A stretch of DNA of 64,000 nt from Rhodococcus sp. ARC_M5 (GTDB lineage: Bacteria > Actinomycetota > Actinomycetes > Mycobacteriales > Mycobacteriaceae), in assembly GCF_022810405.1 (NCBI RefSeq), contig NZ_JALGQE010000006.1, positions 186,001 through 250,000 on the forward strand. The letters are read 5' to 3'. Position 1 is the stretch's first letter; every line of letters starts with the position of its first letter. A program made the translations under genes and the position numbers. The notes below the pieces were generated by a model that had not been told where the DNA came from, searched no databases, and was given only the letters and a program-made list of their open reading frames with translations. Of the stretch, positions 8,841-18,400 are shown in pieces.

Positions 8841-9660
8841 AATGCATAGCTGCTTCGATGCTGGTCGCGACAGCGATGGTGCGCGCGGTACGCACTGCAG
8901 CCCAGAGCGGTCGAACAAGTTCTTCACGTGCTGCGGTTGCGGACGCGGTCGGTGCCTCCGTCGGAGCCGATCCCGCTGCGACCGTCAGAATGGCGGCGAC
9001 CCGATCCGCGGATTCGAGGACGCGGAACGCCCTGTCGGACATCTCAGCCGGGTAGCGATGCCGTGCCGCGTCGGCGATCAAAGCGGCGATACGGGTGCGC
9101 GGATCGACGTCGAGGGTTCGGGTGGGCAGCGACTGCATCTGCGCGAGAGCGTCCGCCGCGCCCCGCACGGCTTCCCGCATCTCGTACTCTGCCTCGCCCA
9201 ACCCCTGATCCCGATGACCGTGTTCGGGGACGACGATCGAATACACGGTCCAGCGCAGCACGTCCGGTCCCTCCACGACGGGTACCAATCCGATTCCGGC
9301 GTTGCCCGAGGTTCCGATCACCACCGCCTGACCGGCGTCGAGGGCAGCTCGCGAGAAGTCGGTGCCGGCGGGGAGGCCACTCACCGCACCGGGGGCAGGC
9401 AGAACCAGCTTGACCCGATCGTCCCCGATGGCGGGCGTGGACGCCGTTGCGGCCGCCCTGATCGCGTGCAGCAAGCCCGCGATTCCCTCGTCGTAGCCGG
9501 GATGTTGCAGCCCGAAAACGGTTGCCGCCTCCGCATCACCCGCACCCACGAGATGCATCGGTGCCCACTCGGACAAGGCGTCGATGACGTCGTCCGGTGA
9601 GCTGGCACCGGCCAGCCAGGAACTGGCCCACAGGGCAAGACTTGCACTCGAAGAACACAC
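8833..9660 (-). CDS. Conserved hypothetical, Rv1486c-like
   Basis: 275-aa soluble-looking protein of unknown function, conserved by position next to hemH in M. tuberculosis (Rv1486c, from memory). It is rich in Ala and acidic residues and shows no catalytic motif that I recognise. The central part (GTSGNAGIGLVPVVEGPDVL) and a helical C-terminal half suggest a folded cytosolic protein. The start is a GTG; TATGCT (9669-9674 on the minus strand) lies 8 bases upstream, consistent with a leaderless transcript divergent from the DUF3097 gene. Confidence 0.7.
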   Translation of the reverse strand: MCSSSASLALWASSWLAGASSPDDVIDALSEWAPMHLVGAGDAEAATVFGLQHPGYDEGIAGLLHAIRAAATASTPAIGDDRVKLVLPAPGAVSGLPAGTDFSRAALDAGQAVVIGTSGNAGIGLVPVVEGPDVLRWTVYSIVVPEHGHRDQGLGEAEYEMREAVRGAADALAQMQSLPTRTLDVDPRTRIAALIADAARHRYPAEMSDRAFRVLESADRVAAILTVAAGSAPTEAPTASATAAREELVRPLWAAVRTARTIAVATSIEAAMHSA

Positions 9661-9713
9661 GACTCACGAGCATAGGTCGGCGTGGCGAACCGTGCTCGGG
9701 ACGCCGGTGTCGC

Positions 9714-9719
9714 TAGCGT
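9714..9719 (+). promoter_or_regulatory. -10 element (TAGCGT) of a leaderless DUF3097 transcript
   Basis: TAGCGT lies 8 bases before the GTG at 9728. It is the divergent partner of TATGCT at 9669-9674, so this 67-bp gap probably holds two back-to-back leaderless promoters. Confidence 0.55.
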
Positions 9720-9727
9720 TGACCGCC

Positions 9728-10546
9728 GTGAACGACATGTACGGCGGAGACATTCTCAAAGGGCACAGTCGCATGCGCAAGGTTCCGGCACCGGAAGTTC
9801 CGGCCGAACGCGGACTGGTGGTCGAAGACGCCGGAACCGGCTATTGCGGTGCGGTGGTCGGCTTCGAGCGCACCTACGACGGAGACTTCGTCCGACTCGA
9901 GGACGGTGCCCGGACGACGCGGCTGTTCGCTCTGCGCGAGGCAGCATTCCTGATCGACGGGCGTCGGGTCACCCTCGTTCGGCCCAAGCCTGCCCCTGCG
10001 GTGCCGCAACAGACGCGGTCCGCCTCCGGTTCGACCAAAGTCGAGGGCCTACGTGCCCGAACGGCACGCGCCAGCCGCATCTGGGTCGAGGGTGTGCACG
10101 ACGCGGCCCTGGTGGAAAGCGTGTGGGGACACGACCTTCGGGTGGAGGGCGTGGTCGTCGAGCATCTGGAGGGTCTGGACAATCTCGGGGAACGGTTGGC
10201 GGATTTCGGTCCCGGACCCGGCCGTCGCGTCGGCGTCCTGGTGGACCATCTGGTGACCGGGTCCAAGGAGTCGAAGTTGACGAGGTCGCTCGGCGAGCAC
10301 GTGCTCGTCACCGGTCATCCGTTCATCGACGTCTGGGAAGCGGTCAAGCCTGCTGCTGTCGGTATCGATGCCTGGCCGACGATTCCGCGGGGTGAGGACT
10401 GGAAGACCGGAATCTGTCGAGAGCTGGGGTGGGGGAGTCCGCGAGAGGGGTGGCGTCGGGTGTATTCGTCGGTGTCGAGCTTCCGTGATCTCGAAGCACC
10501 ACTGATCGGGGCCGTCGAACAATTGGTCGACTTCGTGACCGAGTAG
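9728..10546 (+). CDS. DUF3097 family protein
   Basis: 272-aa member of an actinobacterial family of unknown function. The open frame extends upstream, but the GTG at 9728 (or ATG at 9737, MYGGDI) is chosen because the family begins at YGGD and a -10 element lies 8 bases upstream. The segment ERGLVVEDAGTGYCGAVVG is the family hallmark. The second half contains IWVEGVHDAALVE, which resembles a TOPRIM-like acidic strand, then a conserved DHLVTGSKES stretch and VTGHPFIDVWEAVKP. A nucleic-acid-related role is possible but unproven. Confidence 0.75.
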   Translation: MNDMYGGDILKGHSRMRKVPAPEVPAERGLVVEDAGTGYCGAVVGFERTYDGDFVRLEDGARTTRLFALREAAFLIDGRRVTLVRPKPAPAVPQQTRSASGSTKVEGLRARTARASRIWVEGVHDAALVESVWGHDLRVEGVVVEHLEGLDNLGERLADFGPGPGRRVGVLVDHLVTGSKESKLTRSLGEHVLVTGHPFIDVWEAVKPAAVGIDAWPTIPRGEDWKTGICRELGWGSPREGWRRVYSSVSSFRDLEAPLIGAVEQLVDFVTE

Positions 10547-10591
10547 GGCTGTGTCCAGCAACGCACCGGCAATTGTCCGATTCGTGCTTGG

Positions 10592-11032
10592 ATGGAGGCT
10601 GTGGCAGCGATCATTTGGCTCATAGCGGCAGTGGTACTCGCCGGTGCGGAGGCACTGACGGGCGACTTCTTTCTTCTGATGATCGCCGGCGGCGCGCTCG
10701 GCACCGCCGGCGTCTCGGCTCTGACCGATTTCCCGGTGTGGGCCGATGCGATCGTCTTCGGCGTCCTGTCGTTGGCGTTGGTGCTCGGTTTGCGCCCGAT
10801 TTTGTTACGCCGCTTCGCGACTCCGCCCGATACGCCGATGGGGATGGCCGCGCTGACCGGTAAGAATGCGGTCGTGCTGGAACAGATCACTGCCCACCAA
10901 GGCCAGATCAAGCTCGGTGGGGAGGTGTGGACCGCTCGCCCACTCGACGAGACCGAGGTCTATGCCCCGGGTACCACCGTGACCGTGATGGAAATAGACG
11001 GCGCTACCGCCGTCGTATGGAAGGGACCGTAG
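10592..11032 (+). CDS. NfeD-like membrane protein
   Basis: 146-aa NfeD-family protein with two to three hydrophobic segments (about 3-22, 30-45 and 50-70) and a C-terminal OB-fold-like domain (GKNAVVLEQI...GGEVWTARPLDE). NfeD proteins pair with SPFH proteins of the stomatin type, and here the SPFH gene starts 3 bp downstream, so the two are surely one operon (Rv1487-Rv1488 order). The role is probably organisation of membrane microdomains. The start could be the ATG at 10592 or the GTG at 10601. Confidence 0.85.
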   Translation: MEAVAAIIWLIAAVVLAGAEALTGDFFLLMIAGGALGTAGVSALTDFPVWADAIVFGVLSLALVLGLRPILLRRFATPPDTPMGMAALTGKNAVVLEQITAHQGQIKLGGEVWTARPLDETEVYAPGTTVTVMEIDGATAVVWKGP

Positions 11033-11035
11033 CCA

Positions 11036-12220
11036 GTGGAAGCACTTATCGCACTGGCCGTCATCGTCGCGTTCGTCGCGGTGTTGATGGCCAAGTCCAT
11101 CTCGATCGTCCCGCAGGCCGAAGCTGCCGTCATCGAGCGACTCGGCCGCTACACCCGCACCGTGTCCGGACAGCTCACGTTCCTCGTGCCGTTCGTCGAC
11201 CGCATCCGCGCCAAGGTCGACCTGCGTGAGCGGGTCGTGTCGTTTCCGCCGCAGCCGGTGATCACCAAGGACAACCTGACAGTGTCCATCGACACCGTCG
11301 TCTACTTTCAGGTGACCAACCCGCAATCGGCCGTGTACGAGATCAACAACTACATCGTCGGCGTCGAGCAGCTGACCACCACCACGCTGCGTAACGTCGT
11401 CGGCGGAATGACGTTGGAAGAGACCCTCACCTCGCGCGACTCGATCAACGGACAACTTCGCGTCGTGCTGGACGAGGCGACCGGACGCTGGGGCCTGCGC
11501 GTGGCCCGAGTCGAGCTCAAGAGCATCGATCCGCCGCCCTCCATTCAGGAGTCGATGGAGAAGCAGATGAAGGCCGATCGCGAGAAGCGAGCGACCATCC
11601 TCACCGCCGAAGGTCATCGTGAATCGGCGATCAAGACGGCCGAGGGCGACAAGCAGAGTCGAATTCTTGCAGCCGAGGGTGGCAAGCAGGCATCCATTCT
11701 CACCGCCGAGGGTGAGCGGCAGTCGCGCATCCTGCGGGCACAGGGTGATCGAGCTGCGAAGTACCTCGAAGCTCAGGGCCAGGCCAAGGCCATCGAGAAG
11801 GTGTTCGGTGCCATCAAGGCCGGTAAGCCGACACCGGAGTTGCTGGCCTACCAGTACATGCAGACGCTGCCGCAGATGGCGCAGGGCGATGCGAACAAGG
11901 TGTGGATGATTCCGAGCGATTTCGGCGATGCGCTCAAGGGCTTCGCCAAGACACTCGGTGCGCCCGGCGAGGACGGTGTGTTCCGGTACGAGCCCAACGA
12001 ATCGGCCGGCAACGAGCCCAAGCCGGAGGACGACTCGGACGAGGTTGCCGAGTGGTTCGAGACCAAGACGGATCCGGCGGTCGCCGAGGCGGTCAAGGCT
12101 GCAGAAGCGGTGGCGCGCAAGCCGGTCGACACGTCGTTGGCGTCCGCACCCGAGCTGTCGAAGGGTTTCGACGTCGGTGCCCTGTCGGCGTCACCGGAGG
12201 CAGAGCCGGAACAGCGCTGA
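11036..12220 (+). CDS. SPFH/stomatin-like (QmcA-type) membrane protein
   Basis: 394-aa protein with an N-terminal membrane anchor (about 1-18), an SPFH/band-7 domain (about 20-200: VIERLGRYTRTVSGQLTFLV and DVPP-like DPPPSIQES), and a long Ala/Glu/Lys/Arg-rich helical region with repeats of TAEGxxxSxI (about 185-245). The acidic C-terminal tail is poorly conserved. Family members oligomerise in the membrane and scaffold proteases or other complexes. The start is a GTG 3 bp after the NfeD stop, and the stop lies inside the perfect palindrome at 12214-12235. Confidence 0.9.
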   Translation: MEALIALAVIVAFVAVLMAKSISIVPQAEAAVIERLGRYTRTVSGQLTFLVPFVDRIRAKVDLRERVVSFPPQPVITKDNLTVSIDTVVYFQVTNPQSAVYEINNYIVGVEQLTTTTLRNVVGGMTLEETLTSRDSINGQLRVVLDEATGRWGLRVARVELKSIDPPPSIQESMEKQMKADREKRATILTAEGHRESAIKTAEGDKQSRILAAEGGKQASILTAEGERQSRILRAQGDRAAKYLEAQGQAKAIEKVFGAIKAGKPTPELLAYQYMQTLPQMAQGDANKVWMIPSDFGDALKGFAKTLGAPGEDGVFRYEPNESAGNEPKPEDDSDEVAEWFETKTDPAVAEAVKAAEAVARKPVDTSLASAPELSKGFDVGALSASPEAEPEQR

Positions 12221-12235
12221 TCACGTGATCAGCGC
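12214..12235. terminator. Perfect 22-bp palindrome at convergent gene ends
   Basis: GCGCTGATCAC (12214-12224) is followed immediately by its exact reverse complement. It carries the TGA of the SPFH gene (12218-12220) and the TGA of the minus-strand membrane gene (12221-12223). A hairpin would lose the central bases to the loop. It probably ends both transcripts but has no T-tracts; a protein-binding site is the alternative. Confidence 0.6.
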
Positions 12236-12730
12236 GGTGCCTACTCCGGCTGCGGCGAGCGCCCACAGGACGCTGGCGAAGGTTCCGATGATGAATTGTT
12301 CGGAGGCATGTGATTCGCGCAGTTCGGGATAACGCGCAAGTCCCTTGACTGCCAGTACGACGGCGATGCCTTCCGGCCAACCGGCGAGGATCGACACTGC
12401 AACGGCCACGCGTTCGAGAACGCCGATCGTCAATCCACCACGTAGCGGCTCTACCGGATCACCTCCGGTGGAGTCGCTACGTCGTCGTGCGACTCGGAAC
12501 ACCGTCGGTACCGATGCCGTCCCTCCCGCGGCTGCAGCGACAACGCTGAGGACGACTCCGACGGCATGCCCGAGACCGTAGGCCGGCCCGGCCATGGTTG
12601 CCAGGATTGCGGCTGCGGCGAGCAGGCTCGACGCGACCGCGGTGGGCAGCCACCGGCGGACGCCGTCTGCGGTGGGGACGGTAGCGGCAACTGCAGACAG
12701 TGCGAGCAGGACGAGGGTGGCGACGATCAT
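12221..12730 (-). CDS. Small multi-pass membrane protein, partner of the HTH gene
   Basis: 169-aa hydrophobic protein with about four predicted membrane segments (about 1-17, 28-45, 53-75 and 148-167). A central cytoplasmic stretch carries RRRSDSTGGDPVEPLRGG and a second region LARYPELRESHASEQF. I do not recognise a named family. The gene starts inside the stop of the upstream HTH gene (ATGA overlap, 12727-12730), so the two are translationally coupled. Pairing of a SatD-like regulator with a small membrane protein occurs elsewhere, but no function is established. Confidence 0.7.
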   Translation of the reverse strand: MIVATLVLLALSAVAATVPTADGVRRWLPTAVASSLLAAAAILATMAGPAYGLGHAVGVVLSVVAAAAGGTASVPTVFRVARRRSDSTGGDPVEPLRGGLTIGVLERVAVAVSILAGWPEGIAVVLAVKGLARYPELRESHASEQFIIGTFASVLWALAAAGVGTALIT

Positions 12731-13326
12731 GACCGGTGGCTTCCTGTTCCGTCAGCTGTCTCGAGCAGTCGGGTGGCCAGGGTGCGGCCTGCGCTCTCGA
12801 TGTGCCAGCCCGCGACCGAGAGTCGTTGTGACATTGCTTGTTTGCTGATCTTCAATTGTTCGGCGGCCTCGGTCTGCGTCAGCCCGCGCTCCATCAGTGC
12901 AACTGCTTCTCGCCCCTGGTCCGATCGTCGATTGATGAGGAGGGCAACCAGGGTCGAAGCGGTCTCCGCATCCTCGGCGGCCGCGGATTCGGGGCCGCTG
13001 ACCGCGAGTGCGGCAGGGGTATTCTTGGCTCTGGTCACAGCATCTCGGGCGGCTTCGAACGCCGGTCCGCGACCTGCCCGCGTCGTTTCCGGGAGCGGGA
13101 GTTCAACGGACCCGATACCGATTCCCACGCTCCAGTGCGGGGTGGCGACCAGTTCGAGAGCTATCGAGACCACGGTGGCTGCGTCCTCGCAGACGGCTTG
13201 TACTTCGTCGCCTGCGGTGCGATCGAAGGGGCGAACCAGCTGGTGGGCGCGATAGTGCTCGAGCAGGTCGGGTACGCGATCGATATCGCGTCGGCTGCGA
13301 CGTTGATCCACGGTCAGCACGAACAT
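12727..13326 (-). CDS. SatD-like protein with C-terminal HTH
   Basis: 199-aa protein. The N-terminal two thirds resemble SatD-type proteins with a cyclase-like fold (MFVLTVDQRRSRRD, GDEVQAV, VGIGIGSVELPLP). The C-terminal third has a helix-turn-helix, GLTQTEAAEQLKISKQAMSQRL, at about 147-168. It is probably an autoregulator: its promoter (TTGACT, 17-bp spacer, TAGCCT on the minus strand) is embedded in repeats of TTGA/TCAA half-sites (13344-13390). The ATG lies 6 bases after the -10, so the mRNA is leaderless. Confidence 0.75.
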   Translation of the reverse strand: MFVLTVDQRRSRRDIDRVPDLLEHYRAHQLVRPFDRTAGDEVQAVCEDAATVVSIALELVATPHWSVGIGIGSVELPLPETTRAGRGPAFEAARDAVTRAKNTPAALAVSGPESAAAEDAETASTLVALLINRRSDQGREAVALMERGLTQTEAAEQLKISKQAMSQRLSVAGWHIESAGRTLATRLLETADGTGSHRS

Positions 13327-13332
13327 GAGACA

Positions 13333-13390
13333 AGGCTAGAACATTGATTTGACGTAGTCAAGCTTCATAACTTGATTCCTCGTAGTCAAG
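13333..13390 (-). promoter_or_regulatory. Promoter and half-site array of the SatD-like gene
   Basis: On the minus strand the -35 is TTGACT (13356-13361) and the -10 is TAGCCT (13333-13338), with a 17-bp spacer. Overlapping them are a perfect palindrome TTGAC-GTA-GTCAA (13349-13361) and the direct repeat CGTAGTCAAG at 13353-13362 and 13381-13390, plus an inverted CTTGA at 13371. This looks like an operator for the HTH protein itself. Confidence 0.65.
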
Positions 13391-14075
13391 GTTCCGACGT
13401 TGTCGGCCCGCTCACGGATACGGGCTCGGATCGCGCGCTACGCGACAGACGCCAATCCACCACCAAACCGCTCAGACCGACGGCGATGCAGACCGCGGAC
13501 AGAACCAACAGTGCTGGATGCGTCTCGCCTCCGATCGCTCCGCCGATCACGACGATTCCGAGGGTGCCGGGCAGCATTCCGACGGCGGTAGCCAGGGTGA
13601 ACGGCCCGGGACGAACCGCCGACACGCCGCAGGCGTAGTTCACCAGCGAGAACGGCACCGGGGCGATCAGGCGCAGGGAGCCGACAGCTAGCCAACCGCG
13701 TCGGCGCAGGCTGTCGTCGATCGAATCGAGGGCCGAATGCGACATCCGCGCTGCCACAGCATCCCGACCGATCGCGCGAACCAGCAGCAGGGCCAGAATC
13801 GCGCTGACCGTCGAGGCTCCGATCGTCACCGCCAGACCGGTCAGCGGCCCGAACAGCACTCCTGCACTGAGCGTGAACAGGGTCCTCGGGACCGGGGCAA
13901 CGGTCACGATCGCGTGCACGCAGAAGAACACGAGCGGGAACGCCGGGCCGACGGAGGTGCCCCAATCACGAATCTGTTCGACACTCGGATGGGGCGCGAA
14001 CACGGCCACCAGAGCGAACACGACGATCACCGCCAACAGCGCGATCAGTCGGAGGTCGCGCAGGTGCCGGGTCAC
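13386..14075 (-). CDS. TVP38/TMEM64 (DedA-like, VTT domain) membrane protein
   Basis: 229-aa integral membrane protein with an N-terminal helix (about 9-27) and a VTT/SNARE-associated domain. The domain has re-entrant-like Gly/Pro motifs (VAPVPRTLFTLSAGVLFGPLTG; RLIAPVPFSLVNYACG) and several further helices. Members are thought to translocate or scramble lipids such as polyprenyl phosphates. It lies beside mutAB as Rv1491c does in M. tuberculosis. Its 3' end reaches the SatD-like gene's operator repeats (13386-13390). Confidence 0.85.
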   Translation of the reverse strand: MTRHLRDLRLIALLAVIVVFALVAVFAPHPSVEQIRDWGTSVGPAFPLVFFCVHAIVTVAPVPRTLFTLSAGVLFGPLTGLAVTIGASTVSAILALLLVRAIGRDAVAARMSHSALDSIDDSLRRRGWLAVGSLRLIAPVPFSLVNYACGVSAVRPGPFTLATAVGMLPGTLGIVVIGGAIGGETHPALLVLSAVCIAVGLSGLVVDWRLSRSARSEPVSVSGPTTSEP

Positions 14076-14105
14076 GAGAGGTCAGCGTACCGGCGCGAGG
14101 TGACA

Positions 14106-14166
14106 GACTCGGTTTCACCGAGTCGGAGGGCCGAGCCGCACGACCGAACGTGAGGTGATCCTCACG
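14106..14166. promoter_or_regulatory. Two inverted repeats in the mutAB/TVP38 divergent gap
   Basis: GACTCGGT-TTC-ACCGAGTC (14106-14124) and CGTGAGG-TGAT-CCTCACG (14149-14166) are both perfect. They lie between the divergent starts at 14075 and 14245. The second is palindromic with a 4-base centre, like a regulator site; the first could be a hairpin or a site. No cobalamin riboswitch motif was seen here. Confidence 0.5.
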
Positions 14167-14244
14167 ATAGCGTGCAAAGAGCTGGGGTTAGCATCACTTC
14201 AAGTCGGGTGCAGGACTACCCGCCGAACCGAGGGAGCAGCACAC

Positions 14245-16131
14245 GTGTCCATCGCGTCGCACGAAGATGCCGCACGCAGCGCTCATGCGGCCTGGCAGAA
14301 GGCAGTGGCCGGTGTTCTGGCCAAATCCCGTCGGGTCGAGGTGGCCGATCTGCCCGCCGATGCCGAGCATCTTCTCGATTCCACGACGTACGACGACATC
14401 ACGGTGTCCCCGTTGTACACCGCGTTCGACGAGCGACCGGAAGGTCCGCTGCCCGGGCAGTTTCCCTACCTGCGGGGCCGCGACCCGCATCGCGACGTCA
14501 ACGCCGGTTGGAAGGTGTGCACCCGCCACGGCTCGCTCGGTGATGCAGCCGATGACGCCTCGACGCTCAATACCCAGATACTCGATTCCCTCTCCAACGG
14601 CACCAGTGCCCTGTGGTTGACGGTCGGCGGCGGTGGCGTCGATCCGACTGCTCTGCCGGAGGTACTGCGTGGGGTGTTTCTCGAGCTCGCACCGCTCACG
14701 CTCGATGCGCGCGCGGATGTTCGCGCAGCGGCCACCGCGGTGTTCGGGGTGCTCGATTCGGCCGATATCGACGATCGCGCCGCGGTCGATGTCCGGCTCG
14801 GCGTGTCCACTCTCACAGCGGGGTTGGGCGCAGCCGAGTCGATCGAGTTGGCCGAGGCGCTCGAGTTGGTTCGCGAGTCGATCGGCCGCGCCGAGACGGT
14901 TCGTACGATCACGGTCGAGGGCACCGTGTTCCACAATCTCGGTGGCGGTGACGCGCAGGAGATCGGTGCGGCGATCGCCGCAGGCCTCGAGTACCTCCGG
15001 TCCATGACCGACGCCGGTATCGACATCTCGGATGCGCTGCGACAGATCGAGTTCCGGTTCGCCGCCACCGACGATCAGTTCCAGACCATCGCGAAGTTCA
15101 GGGCCGCTCGCACGCTGTGGGCGCGGATCGCGCAGGTGTGCGGGGCGCCCGACGCCGGTGATGCTCCTCAGCATGCGGTGACCTCGGAAGCGATGATGTC
15201 GCAGCGGGATCCATGGGTGAACATGCTCCGGACCACCCTGGCGTCGTTCGGTGCGGGAGTGGGCGGTGCCGACTCGGTGACCGTGCTGCCGTTCGACGCG
15301 GCACTGGGCGGCGGCGCAGCCGGCGTGTCGAAGACGTTCGCGGCCCGCATCGCCAGGAACACCCAGCTGTTGCTGCTCGAAGAAGCGCATCTCGGGCGGG
15401 TTCTGGATCCCGGTGCCGGGTCCTGGTACATCGAGGAGCTGACGTCGGCGGTCGCCGCGAAGGCCTGGGAGTTCTTCCAGACCATCGAAGAGTCGGGCGG
15501 ATTCCGGGCCGCCGTCGACGACGGTTCGCTCGTGGCCGCGATCGAGAAGACCCGCACCGAACGCGATTCCGACGTCGCACACCGACTGACCCCGCTCACC
15601 GGCGTCAACGAATTTCCCAACCTGGCCGAGGCTGCACTGAGCCCCGAACAAACCGCGCAGCAGGGCACGGCAACGGTGTATCGGTACGGACGGGCATTCG
15701 AGACGCTGCGAGACCGTTCGGATGCCTTTCTGGCCGAGCACGATTCTCGCCCCGCAGTGCTATTGGTCCCGCTGGGCAGCGTCGCCGAACACAACGTCCG
15801 AACGACGTTCGCGTCGAACCTGTTGGCGTCGGGCGGAATCGAGGCCGTCAATCCCGGCCCGCTGACCGTCGACGGTATCGCCGGATCGGTCGAGACGTCC
15901 GGAGCTCGGATAGCCGTCGTGTGCGGCACCGACAAGCGATACGCCGACGAGGCCGCCACTGCCGTGGACGCGCTCCGGGCCGCAGGCGTCACGCAGGTTC
16001 TGCTCGCCGGCCCCGAGAAGATCTTCGCCGGCATCGAGGGAACCTCGCGTCCCGATGGATTCCTCACCGCGAAGGTCGACGCCGTCGCCGTGCTGACCGA
16101 ACTTCTCGACACCCTGGGAGCCTCGAAGTGA
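14245..16131 (+). CDS. mutA: Methylmalonyl-CoA mutase small (beta) subunit
   Basis: Non-catalytic subunit of the heterodimeric B12-dependent mutase that interconverts (R)-methylmalonyl-CoA and succinyl-CoA (propionate and odd-chain or branched-chain catabolism). The GTG at 14245 follows GAGGGAG (14231-14237 region) at a suitable distance; the frame's upstream extension to 14155 has no support. The protein has 628 aa with a TIM-barrel-like domain, including LPFDAALGG and [12 protein letters not shown] stretches shared with MutB, and a degenerate C-terminal cobalamin domain lacking DxHxxG. The stop overlaps mutB (GTGA). Confidence 0.92.
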   Translation: MSIASHEDAARSAHAAWQKAVAGVLAKSRRVEVADLPADAEHLLDSTTYDDITVSPLYTAFDERPEGPLPGQFPYLRGRDPHRDVNAGWKVCTRHGSLGDAADDASTLNTQILDSLSNGTSALWLTVGGGGVDPTALPEVLRGVFLELAPLTLDARADVRAAATAVFGVLDSADIDDRAAVDVRLGVSTLTAGLGAAESIELAEALELVRESIGRAETVRTITVEGTVFHNLGGGDAQEIGAAIAAGLEYLRSMTDAGIDISDALRQIEFRFAATDDQFQTIAKFRAARTLWARIAQVCGAPDAGDAPQHAVTSEAMMSQRDPWVNMLRTTLASFGAGVGGADSVTVLPFDAALGGGAAGVSKTFAARIARNTQLLLLEEAHLGRVLDPGAGSWYIEELTSAVAAKAWEFFQTIEESGGFRAAVDDGSLVAAIEKTRTERDSDVAHRLTPLTGVNEFPNLAEAALSPEQTAQQGTATVYRYGRAFETLRDRSDAFLAEHDSRPAVLLVPLGSVAEHNVRTTFASNLLASGGIEAVNPGPLTVDGIAGSVETSGARIAVVCGTDKRYADEAATAVDALRAAGVTQVLLAGPEKIFAGIEGTSRPDGFLTAKVDAVAVLTELLDTLGASK

Positions 16132-18398
16132 CGACCGACGAGAACCGAACTTCACACACCATCGGCAGTTTCGCCGACGTGCCACTGGTCGATCCCGACG
16201 AGCCGACGCCGACGCCGCCGTCGGCCGAGGACGTCGCCGCCCATGTGCAGCAGGGTGCGAAGGCCAACTTCTACACGCCCGAGCAGGTGGTGTGGTCCAC
16301 CCCCGAGGGCATCGACGTCAAGCCGGTGTTCACCGAGGCCGATCGCGCCGCCGCCGAGGCCGAGGGCTACCCGCTGCACAGCTACCCGGGTGCCCCGCCG
16401 TTCCTCCGCGGGCCGTACCCCACGATGTACGTCAATCAGCCGTGGACGATCCGCCAGTATGCCGGCTTCTCCACCGCAGCCGAGTCCAACGCCTTCTACC
16501 GTCGGAACCTCGCGGCCGGTCAGAAGGGTCTGTCGGTGGCGTTCGACCTGGCCACCCACCGCGGCTACGACTCCGACCACCCGCGTGTGCAGGGCGACGT
16601 CGGAATGGCCGGAGTCGCCATCGATTCCATCTACGACATGCGGCAACTGTTCGACGGCATCGACCTGGGCAGCGTCTCGGTCTCGATGACCATGAACGGT
16701 GCGGTGCTGCCGATCCTGGCGCTGTACGTCGCGGCCGCCGAGGAGCAGGGCGTCGGGCCGGAGAAACTCGCCGGCACCATTCAGAACGACATTCTCAAAG
16801 AGTTCATGGTTCGCAACACCTACATCTATCCACCGAAGCCGTCGATGCGCATCATCTCGGACATCTTCGCGTACACCAGCGAAAAGATGCCCAAGTACAA
16901 CTCGATCTCCATCTCCGGCTACCACATCCAAGAGGCCGGTGCCACAGCCGATCTCGAGCTTGCCTACACCCTCGCGGACGGTGTCGAGTACATCCGGGCC
17001 GGTCTGGATGCGGGCTTGGACATCGACACGTTCGCGCCGCGTCTGTCGTTCTTCTGGGCCATCGGAATGAACTTCTTCATGGAGGTCGCCAAGCTGCGGG
17101 CCGGACGCCTGCTGTGGGCCGAGCTCGTCCAGCAATTCGAGCCCACGAGCGCCAAATCCCGTTCCCTGCGCACTCATTCGCAGACGTCGGGTTGGTCCCT
17201 GACGGCACAGGACGTGTTCAACAACGTCGCGCGTACCTGTGTGGAGGCGATGGCGGCCACCCAGGGCCACACCCAGTCGTTGCACACCAACGCCCTGGAC
17301 GAGGCACTTGCTCTGCCGACGGACTTCTCGGCGCGCATCGCTCGAAACACTCAGCTGCTCATCGCTCAGGAATCGAACACCGTTCGACCGATCGACCCGT
17401 GGGGCGGCTCGCACTACGTCGAGTGGCTCACCCATCAGCTCGCGAATCGAGCTCGCGCACACATCGCCGAGGTCGAAGAAGCAGGCGGCATGGCTCAGGC
17501 CATCGGCGAGGGCATTCCCAAGCTGCGCATCGAGGAGGCGGCGGCCCGCACCCAAGCGCGCATCGACTCCGGCCGTCAGCCCCTGGTGGGCGTCAACAAG
17601 TACGTGCCCGACGAGCCCGACACCATCGAGGTGCTCAAGGTCGAGAACTCCAAGGTTCGGCGTGAGCAGATCGAGAAGCTCGAACGACTGCGGGCCGAGC
17701 GGGACACCGCCGAGGTCGAGGCCGCGCTTGCCAACCTGACCAGAGCTGCAGCCTCGGATCAGCCGGGGATGGAGAACAACCTATTGGCTCTGGCCATCGA
17801 CGCGGCGCGCAAGATGGCCACCGTCGGCGAGATCTCCGATGCACTCGAGAAGGTCTACGGGCGCCATCAGGCCGAAATCCGGACAATCAGTGGTGTGTAC
17901 CGCGACGAGGCAGGCAAATCCGAGAACATCACCCGCGCCACCACGTTGGTCGAGCAGTTCGCCGAGGACGAGGGCCGTCGGCCTCGTGTCCTGGTGTGCA
18001 AGATGGGGCAGGACGGGCACGACCGAGGCCAGAAGGTCATCGCAACGGCGTTCGCGGACATCGGCTTCGACGTCGACGTCGGGCCGCTGTTCCAGACCCC
18101 TGAGGAGGTCGCTCGCCAGGCCGCCGACAACGACGTGCACGTCGTGGGAGTGTCGTCACTGGCGGCAGGCCATCTGACGCTGGTGCCCGCCTTGCGGCAG
18201 GCCTTGGCCGACGTCGGGCGCGAGGACATCATGATCGTCGTCGGTGGCGTCATCCCGCCCGGTGATTTCGACGAGCTCTACGCGGCGGGTGCCGCGGCGA
18301 TCTTCCCTCCGGGCACCGTCATCGCCGACGCGGCGATCGGCCTGGTGGAGAAGCTGTCCGTTGCGCTCGGGCATGCACCGCGCGAGGCCAACGCCTGA
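16128..18398 (+). CDS. mutB: Methylmalonyl-CoA mutase large (alpha) subunit
   Basis: Catalytic adenosylcobalamin-binding subunit, 756 aa. The GTG at 16128 overlaps the mutA stop; the much longer open frame upstream is only a shadow in mutA. The N-terminal segment carries the [19 protein letters not shown] substrate-barrel motif. [18 protein letters not shown] and [13 protein letters not shown] follow in the barrel. The C-terminal cobalamin domain has GQDGHDRG (about 626-633), including the DxHxxG cobalt-ligand motif. It forms the enzyme with MutA, and meaB follows 2 bp later. Confidence 0.95.
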   Translation: MTTDENRTSHTIGSFADVPLVDPDEPTPTPPSAEDVAAHVQQGAKANFYTPEQVVWSTPEGIDVKPVFTEADRAAAEAEGYPLHSYPGAPPFLRGPYPTMYVNQPWTIRQYAGFSTAAESNAFYRRNLAAGQKGLSVAFDLATHRGYDSDHPRVQGDVGMAGVAIDSIYDMRQLFDGIDLGSVSVSMTMNGAVLPILALYVAAAEEQGVGPEKLAGTIQNDILKEFMVRNTYIYPPKPSMRIISDIFAYTSEKMPKYNSISISGYHIQEAGATADLELAYTLADGVEYIRAGLDAGLDIDTFAPRLSFFWAIGMNFFMEVAKLRAGRLLWAELVQQFEPTSAKSRSLRTHSQTSGWSLTAQDVFNNVARTCVEAMAATQGHTQSLHTNALDEALALPTDFSARIARNTQLLIAQESNTVRPIDPWGGSHYVEWLTHQLANRARAHIAEVEEAGGMAQAIGEGIPKLRIEEAAARTQARIDSGRQPLVGVNKYVPDEPDTIEVLKVENSKVRREQIEKLERLRAERDTAEVEAALANLTRAAASDQPGMENNLLALAIDAARKMATVGEISDALEKVYGRHQAEIRTISGVYRDEAGKSENITRATTLVEQFAEDEGRRPRVLVCKMGQDGHDRGQKVIATAFADIGFDVDVGPLFQTPEEVARQAADNDVHVVGVSSLAAGHLTLVPALRQALADVGREDIMIVVGGVIPPGDFDELYAAGAAAIFPPGTVIADAAIGLVEKLSVALGHAPREANA

Positions 18399-18400
18399 AT

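Noticed and set aside
14125..14244. Cobalamin riboswitch upstream of mutA or metH
   Set aside because: No B12-box-like element was seen, and metH appears leaderless with no room for one.
15213..16127. Long upstream extension of the mutB frame
   Set aside because: It lies within mutA in another frame; the GTG overlapping the mutA stop gives the correct family length.
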